Source of the DNA: Emydura subglobosa
Lineage: Eukaryota; Chordata; Testudines; Chelidae
Assembly (NCBI GenBank): GCA_007922225.1
Contig: ML680086.1
Location: 8,621,472 to 8,685,471 of the forward strand
Direction: 5' to 3'
Length of the DNA: 64,000 bases
Both the position numbers and the translations under genes were made by a program. This document shows positions 11,450 to 23,968 of the stretch, one piece after another. The notes beneath the pieces were generated by a model, which saw only the letters and a program-made list of their open reading frames with translations, was not told the origin of the DNA and did no database searches. The first letter of the stretch is position 1. Every line of letters begins with the position of its first letter.

Positions 11450-12182
11450 GTGTGCCCCCTGTGTAGCTGCTGTCCCAGCTCTGCGCAGCTAAACGATGGC
11501 ACTCACGCTTGAATGAATCGACACAACCACAGATTCACTGAGCAACGAAGGCACCCGGGGCAGGTTTATTGCAGTTGAAGCACAATGAGAAGCGACCTAT
11601 AGTATCCTACCAGTACACTTCAAATACGAGTGCTCTGTTACAATGGACTTGGCCCCACTTAGAATCATAGAAGATTAGAGTTAGAAGGGACCTCAGGAGG
11701 TATCTAGGCCAACCCCCTGATCTAGTCCGACTTAATGGCGGGACATTCCGTCATCCCCTAGGTCGGACAATGTCGTTGCCTCTGCCACCCTCTTTTATAC
11801 ATTGTTACAGACGAGTTTAGTTCTGCCCCCCTGACACAGTCCGATACCCACCCCTTACCTTACATTGGATGGTTCGGGCAAAACATCTCTATCTTATATT
11901 ATAAGACATTTCTATCAATCAAAGTGTCATTTCAGAGGGTCAGGTGGCCCTTGTTATCTATTTGGTGTTAGGATGTCCTGGTACCTTCTGTCTCTGAGAT
12001 GTATTGTTAGATATTAGTCATGTTTTGGAAATATCTGTTTGCAGTATCAGCTCCTCTTGCCAGTTTCTGTGAGGTCAGAAGTTCACAGCCTGACACCTGC
12101 TAACTTGGCTTTATAACAGACTTGACCATTCTTTTAGCGCAGGCCTTATGCCTTGGCCTATTATGCTAGGCTTCAGGCCTCA
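11450..12182 (-). mobile_element. ERV-type LTR, probably solo (family A, copy 2, inverted)
   Basis: Read on the minus strand it starts TGAGGCCTGAAGCC at 12182, matching the start of the LTR at 8632, and contains a TATA-like TGTATAAAAGAGG near 11800 and an AATAAA signal (plus-strand tttatt at 11566-11571). It is interrupted by a CR1 tail at 11660-11735. The two copies are in opposite orientation about 2 kb apart and clearly differ, so they are independent insertions. Confidence 0.6.
11660..11735 (-). mobile_element. CR1 3' tail nested in the LTR
   Basis: The plus strand reads agaatcatagaagattagag followed by gggacctcaggagg and ccaaccccctgatctagtcc, the reverse complement of the CR1 3' terminus. 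Comparing with the LTR copy at 8632 shows that LTR sequence resumes on both sides, so this short tail was inserted after the LTR. Confidence 0.7.
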
Positions 12183-12424
12183 TGCTCTCACTTTCTACTA
12201 CATCATCCAGTCTGGCAGTTTCTCTGGTTTCTATAGCAAGTTATGTCTCCATGAGAGGAGTAGGGAGGTGAAATATAGTATTTCTAAGCAACTGTTGGCT
12301 GTTGCCCACAGGTGCTGCATTTGCTGTTGATTAAAAAGAAGAAGGGAAGGAATATATTTCTAAAGACACTTTGGCCTTTCTTTCATACACTGTCTCAGCA
12401 ATTTAAAAAAAACCAAATTCTCTA

Positions 12425-12580
12425 CCTGCCATAGGCCATGATTCTGGAAAGCATCCCTAGTCAAGACAGCATGTAAGTCCCATTGACATTAATCAGACTT
12501 CAGCACGTGCTTTGCACTTCCGTACTCCCCTGAATAGGGATGGATTTATACACATGCTTAAGTGCTTTTCTTAGTCAAGC
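12425..12580. repeat. Sauropsid palindromic dispersed repeat fragment
   Basis: Blocks 'catgattctggaaagcat', 'gtaagtcccattgacattaatcag' and 'acacatgcttaagtgctttt' are the usual pieces of a palindromic element common in turtles and archosaurs. Edges are uncertain. Confidence 0.4.
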
Positions 12581-14829
12581 CATGTGTGTGATAGTCATCT
12601 GCCACTGAGTACAAGAATCCCAGGGGAGAGCTAGTCAAAGGTCAGCAAGTATAATAAATACCTGCCATTTTAATTAATAGTGTTGCCCCTTTTTGACCCA
12701 AGTGGCTAGTCAGAGTTCAGGGCCCAGGGTATGTTCCAGATGGAAATAGAAATTGATGGAGTCTAGTATTTTCTTTGATGCTGTCTTCTTTATTTACAAG
12801 GAATGTACAAGGTCCTGCTCTTCCAAATGTGGGAAGAATCAAGAATAAAGGAGCAGTTTCTTAACTTACAGTCCCCAACTTCTTTAGCCAACAACAGACC
12901 CAAAAGCTCTCTCAGGCTTTGTCCAGGCTCACACTGAGCTCACAGGCTGCTGCTGCTTGGCTTTTTGCCTCTTGGTTCCTCTCACTCTCACACACACCCA
13001 CACCCCAAGAACAGTACTCAGCCAAACCCCTCCCCCACTCAGTCCAAACTCCTGTGTGGGTTCACAACCCCCTTTTGTCTTATGTGGGGGAGGGGTTCTG
13101 ATTAACTCAACCTGACAGTTACAAACTGAAGAGTACAGACACATCCAATCTCAAAGAGCTGTGACCCAAGCAGTCCCCAGTATCTCCCAGCATAACTATA
13201 TCAAAGCCCAAGGTAAACCTAGAAAGAGACTAACTGCAGGCTGCACAGTGCAGAGATGATTTCCTCATTCATTTTATCTTCATATGCATTTGTATGTGCA
13301 GCGAGAAAGGATTTGTTTTGCAATTGGTGTTGGATGGAGGTGGTAGTTTATCAGCAGAGAGAGAGATTGATGATGGTATAAGCTGTGCATAAGACAGATA
13401 AAGATGCACTGGGAGAAAAGGAGGACCCTGCTCAAAAGTTGGCCTGGCCATATTTTGAACTAGCTGCAGCTTCTGCATGGTCTTCAAAGATGTCTCTAAA
13501 CACAAAGGCACAATGCACTTCCCTGGAGGTGACAAAGGCATAGATAATTCTGGCAAAGTTTACATCATAGAGGAAAGATCACAATCTCTGGGCAGTAAAA
13601 CACACTTCAGGCCCGCCACCAGTGGTCTCTGGGAATCCAGACACAGAGATGGAACCAATAAAACGCCAAAACAAAAGCCTTATTCTGCTCCCATAGAGGT
13701 GAATGTGCATTTTTCCATTGACTATAGTTGGAGCTGGATTAGGCCCAAAGGGTGGAGGCAATGCTCAGAACACCTGTTAGCTCTACCAGATGCTCTTGTC
13801 TGGATTTAAACCAGATGCTGTAGCTTCCACTTAGGACCCTAATTTAGCTTGACACTGGGAAATCAAGAAATCTAGACTCAGTGGAAAAGAAGACACACAC
13901 TGTGTGTAACATAGCCATCCTGATGGGTACAGCAACTCCCAAGGTTTCTCTGGCTGTAGCAAGGAACCTATTGGGTCACCACATGGGAGAGGCCAAGAGA
14001 AGATTGAGCAATTTCCCATTTCATCCTTCATGATCTTCTAAGAAAGGGAGTAAATGGAACCAAGGTATAATAATTCCTGGTAGGCCTTGCAGATGAGGCA
14101 TCGACTCTTGGGCAGCTGCATCTAAGGTTGATGAAGGATGTAATAACCCACTGTCAGAGGGATAGGTAAGACACAGCACAATATGGAGGCCTGCAAAGGC
14201 AAACTCAGGAGCCCAAGTGGTCACTTGTATAGCTTGTGCCCAAGGCTGATCTTGGGGAAGCTCTACTTTATGGTGATTGCTTCCTCCTACCTCAATACAC
14301 ATGAATGGGGCCCTCACATAGGACATCTGTGACCCAATCGAGATTTTGGGTTTCAACCCTACCCCCTCCACGTATATTGACTCTCTGGGCTCCCTGCACT
14401 CTGTTAACTAATGCAGTTTCCAGTCTCAGGGTCATTTAGCCACACACATCAGCAACAACTTTTTCCTACACAGATTCTGCAATAATAGAGGCAGCGTGAT
14501 GATTCTTTCCCTAATGAAAGAACAAACCACTTCCCTTCAGTGTAAAGCCATCCAACACACAGCATGCTGGAGGTCGCATGGCCAGTCTCGTCGGGAGGTG
14601 GCAATCCTGTGCCATTGAGACCATATACGTCCACAGCACAATAACTCCATATTTAAATTAATGAAGTCTCTGCAGAGGCATAACGTTCTCTGGCTGCTCT
14701 AGTTGTGCATTTCCATACATTTATTTCTGTTAAATTCAGCCTTAATTCTGAATCCCCTGAGTTTGTACCACTTGTTTTGGGCATAATTACAACATCCTTT
14801 TAATATATTCATGGGCACCAGGTGAACTG
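12581..14829. other. Intergenic spacer, little supported
   Basis: I see no gene. About 12770-13250 has LTR-like texture (minus-strand AATAAA-type signals and CA-rich tracts) but no definable ends. 13660-13750 carries a decayed fragment of the 'attctgctccca...gactatagttgg...' palindromic repeat. The rest is unassigned. Confidence 0.3.
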
Positions 14830-15885
14830 CCCGTTAGGGGAGGCTAGCCTCACAATGCTTTGCTGCTGTAGTTCCAACTTGGGCCACTCACAAACAACCA
14901 AACAGCATGCAGGTCAAACCCTAAGTGCCTGTGCTGTAGGCAGCTGCAGCATGCCAGCACACTCCAGTCACTCTCTGGCTTCAACCAGCCTGGGTTACCA
15001 CTTGCAGGGTGACCCCAACACACTCCCAGTCCAGATTTTTCCCAGGAAAGGTGTGTTTGCACTGTCCAGCCCTTCCTGGAGATCCAGATATTGGAGGTTT
15101 GTTGTGACTCTAAGGGGTCAATGTACAACTGTTTGCTGCTCTAAATGGAGTTACCACCATAGTGCAGTTTAAAGACAACTCTGGATTAGTTTTAATTAAA
15201 GAATAAAACAAGTCTGTTTAGCTACAAAGAGAGAGATTTTAAGTGAGTACAAGTACAAGGCATTTAAAGTCAGAAATGGTTGCAAGAGAAAGAAAGATAA
15301 AACACTTTCTAGCAACTAAAATTTCAACCAGACTTGGTTCAAGGTGAAATTCTTACCAGAGGTTCTCAGCAACATTACTGATCAAATTTTCAAGTCAGGT
15401 GCTCTTACCAAAGTTAGATGTTTATGGCCCTCACTTTTATAGTCCAGTCCCCCTATGAAGGGGATTCTTCCAAAGATTCCCCCTCAAAGCAAAGTTTATT
15501 CAAACAGTAAAGAAGGTAGAAGTGCCCCCATACTCTTTCTTCTCCCCTGTGTATGCTGAAATGCAGGTTTGTCTTGTCTCCCTTTTGCTGTCTCAAGGAC
15601 CTTGTTTACTTGTCTGTAAGCTGAGGTAAACACACATTCCTTTGTTAAAGATAGACCAGTTTGAACACTCATGCCTAATCGGGGCTACATGGGTTTGAAC
15701 ATGTGCTACCAACATCATTTAGGGGAAAATTCATAACTTTGCACATAATGCTGCTACATACCTTTCACCATGATATTATTGGCCAGCAAGTTATTAGTTT
15801 TTAAATGATACCTCACCAGGCATACTTTGTACAAAGATTATTACAATAGTGTGTAGAGTGTGAATACAGGGTGCATCCAGTCACG
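14830..15885 (-). mobile_element. ERV-type LTR or LTR-derived repeat
   Basis: On the minus strand the right-hand end reads CCCTGTATTCACAC...TTGTACAAAG...GTGAGGTATCATTT, the same motif order as the plus-strand repeat at 45457-45640. The interior includes 'agagagattttaagtgag', also found in altered form (gattttaagtgaata) in the LTR at 58082. I could not find matching TG/CA ends or a target duplication, so the limits are approximate. Confidence 0.45.
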
Positions 15886-16557
15886 GACTTGTATGCTGCT
15901 GGCCAGCTGCTGGGCTCAGAGCTGCTGGCCATACACAGACACACAGGTGTGTGACCTGTATGCAAGCAGCCCAGGTTGGGAGTTGCAACAGCAAAGCATT
16001 GTGAGGAACCCAGGGTTGCAGGGCAGGCAGTGGCACAGCCTCTCACTGGTCAGGATTGCACCCCAGAATGTGAGACTCCCACACCTCTGCTCCTCCTGAA
16101 GCTTCTGAGGTACTTCACTCCCCTCTCCCAGGCCTGCGGCCCTGCAGTTGGATACCGTTGCCCCTTTCCCAAGCCTGGTGTTGCAGAGATGGAGTGGGGA
16201 GGAACAGAGGAGCCTTCCTATTTATTTTTCACAGGGGTAGGGAAGGGGACAGAGACACTCCAACTGGGCTGGGTCTTTAGCTTCTTCATGCCCCTGTAAC
16301 TCCTCTGAGAATGGTGTCAGGTTACTGAGGAGAAAGGTGAGAGCTCTGCTTAGTGCCTGCAGCAGCTCCGATTGGCTGTTCTGCCCCCGGAGGCAGGGCA
16401 GTGGGGAACCCAGCCAATCAGAGGGGCAAAGCCAACACCTTAAATCCCATCTGGAAATCTGAAGACAGCCTGGCAGGGCTGAAATTCACCAGCCATGCCC
16501 AGGCTGGCTGCAGCCCCAGTCAGTTTCATGACTCACAGTGAAACCACGAGTTGCCAA

Positions 16558-17128
16558 TAGGGATGTAAAAATTAATTTAAATAAAAATCCATTTAAACAT
16601 TCTAAAAATAGAATGTTTAAACAGTTAAATGCAGGGGGGAGCCGTGATGGGCTCAACTCCTCACTGCCAAGTGAGAGCTGCCTAGCTACAGCTTCTCCCC
16701 ACCCCGATAACTAGGCTGCTCTTGGAGGGAGCTGAGCCGAGCCCAGCTGTGGCTTGCCCCCCAGCATTGGGCTCCACCCCTCCCTGCCAACCCAGCTGCG
16801 GCTACGACCTCTCCCCCCTGCTGGGCTTCGTGCTTCCCCGCCAGCAAGGGCTGCCCAGCTGCTCTCACTAGCGGAGAGTCAGACCAGCTGCGGCTTCCCC
16901 CCCCTGCATTGGGCTCCATGCCTCCCCCCCGGCAGGGAGGTGAGCCCAACTGCAACTACTGCCTGGGCTCCACGCTTTCCCGCCAGCAAGAACTGCCCAG
17001 ATGGGCTGACTCCCTGCCAGCAAGAGCATCTGCCGCTCCCCTCCCACACCCAGTTTAAATGGTAATCAGCTGTTTAAAACATTTAAACAGCTGATTACCG
17101 TTTAAACGGTTAACCTTTAACATCCCTA
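16558..17128. mobile_element. hAT-like element with an internal GC-rich minisatellite
   Basis: Ends are tagggatgtaaaaatta (left) and TAGGGATGTTAAAGGTTAA (right, reverse complement). Flanks gttgccaa (16550-16557) and gttaccaa (17129-17136) give a 7-of-8 target duplication. AT-rich subterminal palindromes (for example aatcagctgtttaaa with its mirror near 17065-17098) enclose a core of about 400 bp built of variants of a cagctgcggct / tgggctcca / gccagcaa unit. No transposase is present. Confidence 0.75.
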
Positions 17129-19451
17129 GTTACCAATGCTGCCAACTTCTGAGTTGCTTCCGTCAACTTCCCAACATTGCCTCCATCTATTTCCTTTGAG
17201 CCTTAGCCACATGCCTTTTATCCATATCCCAGTCCCCACCAGACAATTATCAATGGCTCAACCACGTCATCCACATCAGTCAAGACAGAGACAAAAGACA
17301 GGTTGTTGTAAGCATATTGAAGACATCATAGCCCTATGCCTACTCCATAGACATGCTCCAGAAACATGTGGACCAAGAAAGGGAACATAATGAAACCCGG
17401 AAGCACCCCATCTGTGAGTCACCATTTGGGGCAAATAGACAAATGCCTAATGAAATCCTCCAGGACCTCTCGGCTCCTGTCTTAGGGTTTTACAATGCCT
17501 GTTGTCATAATATCTAGGCCCTTATGGAATGAAGCCAATCATGAGAATCCCGTTCCTGCACAGAACCATAGGCAAGTGCTTTGCATTATTTAAATGGAGA
17601 TTGTTACTGTTATACTGTGCTGAGAACGTGCTCAGTCAGTGCTCTATAGCACACACAACAAAGTCACTCCCTGCCCCAAAGAGCCTCAGATCTGAGATCC
17701 TCAGAACCTCTTTGCTGAGCACCCTCAGTGCCCATTGATTTCAATGGGAGTTTACGGTACTGCACACCCAGAAGTTAGCAGGAATGGAAATTGCTCAGCA
17801 CAATGGCTCCAAACTAGTATTTCCAGTACAATAAAAGGGGCAGGACAGGCAACTTACAGTCATACCCCAGTGGTGAATTTAAGGTCTCGTATCTCTTGAT
17901 TCACCAGTTCCAGAAATGGGAGCTTGTTCCTTTGCATTCCAGGTGCTAAATGAACCTGGCTTTATAAGAACAGGGATATGAAAATTAGCACCACTCATAT
18001 TCTTTGTAACAAACATTCACCAAAATAGCGTTCCTGCTAAATATGTGCCATATACAGATTATACAACATGGTAGTATAAAGGCTTTATTGGCATTCCTTT
18101 GAGATGATCTGCTCTAATGCTACCACAACACACCAGCATGCGTCATTCATTTAATGAACACAAAGACAGAGAAAAACACATATGTATTCACTAATGGCTC
18201 AATCCAACCCCCACTGAAGTCAATGGAAAGACTTTGTGTGCTTTGGATCAGACCCTAATTGACAGCCATCTTCCTTTAAATGGACTTAGCCAGCAACATT
18301 GGCTCCTGCAATGCACTCACTTATCTTTAACAAATTTTCTTGGCTTAAAATCTGATCAATAGTATTTGTGATCTTATATGATCTTAATTTCTCCAAACTG
18401 ACATCCTTCTACCCAACACAGTTGCCTCATGCAATACATCAATATAATTTATGCAAATTGTTATGCTGATAATGTTTTATAAATCTATAATAAAAATGTG
18501 ACATTTTCCCACCTTATAATCAGTTTCCCTAATGACTGAGCACACTAAATTTCAAAATTCTAGCTCAATAGGGCACTTGGATGATTAAAATTTAAAAAGG
18601 ACAGACTGATGCACTTTTGGTAACATATGGAAATACCAAAGTTCAAATCTGTGATTTTTCTTTCGTTCAGCAACTCAAAATGAATGGGTATTCCACATTT
18701 CAAGATTCTAGCCCAGGGGGAACAAAGTAATTAATTATATCACTCAATTACTCCCTCAATTACTCTCTGTGATAACATTGGACATGTTAGCAGCAACTCT
18801 ATAATTAAGGTTGCAGTGTTATTTCCATTTAAAGAACTAAATTGCCCAGGAATGGAGCTTATGTGTATTTACAACTGCTATTCACACTAGCTCACTCTGT
18901 ATATTGCAATGAAGACAGAAACAGTTATGATGAATAGTGTTCATACATTAAATATACTTTAAAGTAGCCATATCAAAAGTTTTTCCACAGTCCAGGTGGT
19001 TTGTTATTGTGCATAGCTATGCTCAGCTCAGTTCAAGACCCAAGGAGTCAGGAAGTATCTTTATATGTCCCCAGTTCTGGAGCTGGCTGAGAGCACATTC
19101 AGCCCTGAGTGCAACACACAGCAGCCTCCTGCTACACAAAACACAAGTTTCTTTTATTCATGGCAGTGTCCAACATTTAACCAAATAACTATAATTTTTC
19201 TGTGTCCCCATCCCCACCTCCACCATACTTCTCCTGGTAAACAATATAAATGAAGAAAACCAGCAGGGTTGCTCAGCCAATCCTACCCTCCGTTAGCCCT
19301 GAAGTCCATCTACAGCCAAGAAGCTCACAGTAGCAAGGAATCCTGAATGCATGAAGTCTCCACCCACTGGTGAAAGACTAAGAGGCAAGCGTGTGTCAAC
19401 TGGGCAGAGATTTCCAGGGTGATAACTTAAGCCTCCTACGGTCTGTAAATC
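17129..19451. other. Intergenic spacer, little supported
   Basis: No gene seen. Two short decayed fragments of the 'actgaagtcaatggaaagac' / 'gatttcaatgggag' palindromic repeat lie at about 18195-18260 and 17735-17760. The sequence from 18300 to 19000 is AT-rich and unassigned. Confidence 0.3.
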
Positions 19452-19880
19452 ATGACTGGTGTGGAGAAAGTAAATAAGGAAATGTTATTTATTTCTTCTC
19501 ATAATAGAAGAACTAGAGTCACCAAATGAAATTAATAGGTAGCAGGTTTAAAACGAACAAAAGGAAGTATTTCTTCACACAGCGCAGTCAAGCTGTGGAA
19601 CTCCTTGCCAGAGGATGTTATGAAAGCCAAGACTATAACGAGGTTCAAAAAAGAACTAGATAAGTTCATGGAGGATAGGTCCATCAATGGCTATTAGCCA
19701 GGATAAGCAGGGATTGCTGTTTGTCAGAGGCTGGGAAGGATGACAGGGAATGGATCATTTGATGATTACCTGTTCTGTTCCTTCCTTCTGAAGCACCTGC
19801 TATTGACCACTGGCAGAAGACAGGCTTCTGGGCTAGACGGACCATTGGTCTGACCCAGTATGACCAATTTTATGTTCTCC
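19452..19880 (+). mobile_element. CR1 LINE 3' end, sense
   Basis: Shows the standard order 'tggtgtggagaaagtaaat', 'ggaagtatttcttcacaca', 'tggaactccttgccagagg', 'gttcaaaaaagaactagat' and the tail 'gggctagacggaccattgg...tctgacccagtatg'. 5' truncated. It aligns with the 3' part of the CR1 at 23969-24432. Confidence 0.8.
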
Positions 19881-19924
19881 TGCAGACTCACAGAGCTGAA
19901 CAAGTCATTGATCTTCTAGTTCAG

Positions 19925-20262
19925 AGGCCAAACCATAGAAAATAAAATTGATATTATTTCACATTTTTTCCAACAAAGCCAAAAACCAAAAAATAAAATA
20001 AAAATCATTTGGAACATTTGAATTGACATTTTTTAAACTATTCCCAAAAAAAAAAAAACGAATGTTGAAACAGTTTATTTTGATTTTTTTTAAAATGAGC
20101 CATTTTAACATTTCTGTGGGGTTCTTTTTTTTTGGGGGGGGGGGGGCAGGGGAGGGGATTGCTGAAACTATCTGGTGAATTCAACCCAAATTCATGAATA
20201 GTTTTGATGTCCCAAAAAATCCAGTTGGTGGCAACTTGAAAAAAAAATTGCCCGGCTCTAAT
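19925..20262. repeat. AT-rich dispersed repeat with a T/G homopolymer junction
   Basis: Alternating A/T runs like those at 5915-6135. A run of nine T followed by thirteen G lies at 20125-20146. The open frame on the minus strand across this block is a by-product of simple sequence. Confidence 0.35.
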
Positions 20263-21484
20263 TGAAAGCTCTTCCATTCTCTTGTTCTCAGTAGGTAATC
20301 TCCTATTGTCCATCACAAGCATACACACCATTTCTGGATACATCCCCTGTTGCCCTCCCTCCTGAACCCCATCCAGGGCTGGCATAGCAGAGCTGTTCGG
20401 AGCCAATGCAAGACAGACAGCCACACACAATGCAGGAAGATTGGGGGGCATAATGGGAGCAGATGTGTTTAAAAAGAAACCCACAGCCAGGGATCTGCTG
20501 GCTGTATGCACTAAGAGCTACCTGGAAGAGCAGCAGGGCTTTAAAGTTAAAAGTGTTTACAACTTCCCTTACTAGAAGCCCTTCAAATCAGAACAATAAA
20601 CTTTTATTTGGGAAGCTAAATACGTACAGCACTAACTGGAGAGCAAGCCAGGTGACTTGGTTCTGTTTTATTCTTTTCAGCTATTTTATGGCTTTTCACA
20701 CATATATTATGAGAGAGATATATGACCATCACTGTCTTCCAAAGAGGCCTTGATATTCCTGGAGAGTTTTCATTGCAAGCAGGCAGGGAGGGATTTGTTA
20801 AGGGATATCATCTTTCATTTTATCTATAAAATCACAGGTTTGGCAGATTAGACAATGTCTTAAGTGCCTGCAAACAGGAAAATTTTGAAACCAGATGGCA
20901 TGGACAATAACAAAAAGAAAGAGATGGAGAGAAAATATTTGGGGGGGGAGGGGGAGAGAGGGGGAAAGAGGACTGAGATAGGTCATATTGAGGGAAAAGA
21001 AAATCAACACAATAATATAAAACAGATAGCAATTATGGCCACAGAGTAAAAACAGATGCTGGGCATCAATCAGCCTGATTACTCAGGTGAAACCAGACAA
21101 TCACTATACTCTCAAACGAACTCACACAGAAAAATGATGAAAGACAAAAACACCCTATTACCTGTGGGCGATCACTTTTCACAAAGCAGTTATTCCAGAT
21201 CTGACCTCTTAGTCCTCATCCTCAAAGGAAAGATGCACAACACCTTCAAAAGACAAGCCAGGGAGCTTAAATTCATAACTGCTAGATACTAAAAATCATG
21301 GACTGAATAAAGACACTGGAATTTTGGCTTATTACAACAATCTATAATCCAGATAACCCCCACCCCAGTTTTTTGCCCCCCATGACTACAGAGGCATTAA
21401 CTGGACACTTCACTTTGAATGGTCCCTTGAAAGGTGTTAACTACTTATGCTAAACAATCCGTTCCATGTTGTATTTAGCCTGTG

Positions 21485-21600
21485 ACATTCAGTACATTTC
21501 CCAGACCTGAGGAGCTCTGTGTAAGCTCAAAAGCTTGTCTCTCTCACCAACAGAAGTTGGTCCAATAAAAGATATTACCTCACCTACCTTGTCTCTTTGA
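21485..21600 (+). repeat. Penelope-like repeat with a decayed hammerhead-type core
   Basis: The order is ctga (21507), a stem-like gagctc...taagctc hairpin, aaaagcttgtct, then caccaacagaagttggtcc and aataaaagatatt. In the hammerhead ribozymes carried by Penelope-like elements the corresponding order is CUGANGA, stem II, GAAA, stem III. Here the first box is shortened and the GAAA box reads AAAA, so self-cleavage is not expected. Family naming is an inference. Confidence 0.5.
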
Positions 21601-22516
21601 TTACTAAGTATTTAAAGGTGTTTCCTGCAGCTGCAGTGTAGCAGCCAATACATTGTCCAATTTGCTTCTAAAATGTTGTTTTCCCATTGTGGAAGGAGAC
21701 CACACCCTGGTATGTGTAGAAAAGCCACAGAGATTAAATAAATACCAGGGCTCTACAGAAATTTAATAGGGCTGTTTAGAAATTACTCTGAATCCTGTAG
21801 AATGTAAGACAATGAAAGTATTGCTACAGGCTTTCTAAGCAACCTTAAAGTGTGTAATATCCCTGCTACTAACATTTGGAGGATGAATTAAAAAATCTGC
21901 AGAAAAGATCTCAACCTCTATTTAATACCAGATGATTGAGAGTAATTTCTATGGAGCCCTTTGGTTTCATCCCTATTAAATTCATCAGGACTTTCCTGTA
22001 TGGACCATGCTTCTCACATTCATGCTAGTTTAGCCCAGGCCTCCAGTCCACAGGCCTCCAACTGAGAGAGATGATCTGTTGACTCCAGAACAGCAGTCAT
22101 GCAGTGATCTAACTCCCAGGGGATGGACAGTCACAGGGAGAAGAGTGACCGTCCTTAGCAAGGATGTATTTGGGTGAGAGAAAGGGAAGTTGCCCTCCCC
22201 TTACATCTCTCCATACCATGAATGTTCAGCAGCCTCCCCAAAAGGGATGTCTCTTCTACTTCCTCATTTGATACAGTGCCAAAAGTGAAATCCCTGCAAG
22301 CTGCATGGAAACTATTTAAAGACAGCATAATAAAAGCTCAATTTAAATGTGTTCCCCAAATTAAAAAACATAGTAAGAAGACAAAAAAAGTGCCATCGTT
22401 GCTAAACAACAAAGTAAAAGAAGCAGTTAGAGGCAAAAAGGCATTCTTTAAAAAGTGGACGTTAAATCCTATTAAGGAAAATAAAATTGAGCAAATCTCT
22501 GGCAAGTGAAGTATAA

Positions 22517-22607
22517 AAATTATTTAACTGAGGTTAGTCCTGCTTTGAGCAGGGGGGTTGGACTAGATGACCTCCCAAGGTCCCTTCCAGATCTAATATT
22601 CTATGAA
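22517..22607 (+). mobile_element. CR1 3' tail inserted into CR1
   Basis: A CR1 3' terminus ('gctttgagcaggggggttgg', 'actagatgacctcc', 'ttctatga') sits inside a CR1 ORF2 segment. CR1 sequence resumes right after it. Short A-rich repeats (taaaaatta before, gaaaaatata after) could be the target duplication. Confidence 0.7.
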
Positions 22608-23302
22608 AAATATAATTATAAAGGCCAAAAAAGAATTTGAAGAACAGCTGTCCCCCCCAGGAGTCTGTACTGGGACCAGTACTGTTCAACATATTCATAA
22701 ATCGTATGGAAAAAGGGGTAACCAGTGAGGTATCAAAATTTGCAGATGATACAAAACTACTCAAGATAGTTAAGTCCTAAGCAGACTGCGAAGAGTTACA
22801 AAAGGATCTCACAAAACTGGGTGACTGGGCAACAAAATGGCAAGTGAAATACAATGTTGATAAATGCAAAGTAATACACATTGGAAAACATAATGACAAC
22901 GATACATATAAAATGATGGGGTCTAAATTAGCTGTTACCACTCAAGAAAGATCTTGGAGTCATTGTGGATAGCTCTCTGAAAACATCCACTCAATGTGCA
23001 GCGGCAGTCAAAAAAAAGCTAACAGAATGTTGGGAATCATTAGGAAAGGGATAGATAAGACAGAAAATATTGTTTTGCCTCTTTATAAATCCATGGTATG
23101 CTCACATTTTGAATAGTGCACGCAGATCTGGTCATCACATCTCAAAAAAGATATATTGGAATTGGAAAAGATACAGAAAAGAGTAATAAAATTGATTAAG
23201 AGTATGGAAAAGCTCTTATGAGTAGAGATTAAGAAGACTGGGACTTTTCAGCTTGGAAAAGAGATGACTAAGGGGGATACGATAGAGGTCTATAAAATCA
23301 TG

Positions 23303-23968
23303 GCATCACTTTTAGGGTCTCTAGTGCACGCAAGCTTCTCCACCACGCCAAGGTGGCAGCCCAGGGAGAAGAAAAACATTTGCAAAACCTGGAATGCCAG
23401 TACCAGCACTTCCTCCAGAAGATCCTCAACATAAAGTGGGAGGATCGCCAAACTAATGTCAGTGTCCTTACAGAGGGCAACATCTTTAGTGCTGAGGCCC
23501 TGATTATTCAGCATTAGCTGAGGTGGAATGGGCACTATGTGTGTATGTCTGATGCTCACCTACCAAGACAACTGTTATGCCCAATTCACCAGAGAAGGAA
23601 GAAAAAGGGGAGGCCAAAAGAAATGCTTTAACAACACTTTCAAGACAAACATCAAGAGATGTGGCATTGACATCACACACTGGGAGACAGTCACCCAAGA
23701 CAGGGCGAACTGTCGAAGACTTGTCAAAGAATGAACTACTGGAGGAAAATTGCCTCGCTTGGTCTCAGAAAAATGCCAGAAAAGACAGGACAGACAACTG
23801 TCATGTAGCAATTGTGGCCCAACCCTGCCTTCCAACCCCATCTGCAACGTCTGCCAATGAATCTGCAGCTCAAGGATAGGACTTCTCAGTCACCAAAGGA
23901 CCCATATAAAACAAAAACGTGTGAAAGAGATCATCCTCGACCACAAGGAATCACCAACAACAATAATG
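23303..23968 (+). mobile_element. 5'-truncated non-LTR retrotransposon of a different family, 11-bp duplication
   Basis: Inserted in the CR1 and flanked by the perfect 11-bp repeat ataaaatcatg (23292-23302 and 23969-23979). The plus strand encodes, with a few stops, the C-terminal part of a LINE polymerase protein: KILNIKWEDR, then LRWNGH, LPRQLL, a GGQKK box, ITHWETVTQDRANCRRL, and a C-terminal Cys-rich segment (CSNCGPTLPSNPIC, then SSRIGLLSHQRTH after a stop) that looks like a zinc finger. It ends in a short AACAACAATAATGAT-like tail. This is not CR1; it resembles L2/RTE/Jockey-type elements, and the clade is not resolved. Confidence 0.75.

Noticed and set aside
8632..12182. A complete provirus between two LTRs
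   Set aside because: The LTRs are in opposite orientation and no gag, pol or env frame lies between them.
20038..20511. 157-codon minus-strand open frame
   Set aside because: It crosses an AT-rich repeat and a T/G homopolymer; its product includes a low-complexity proline/lysine stretch.
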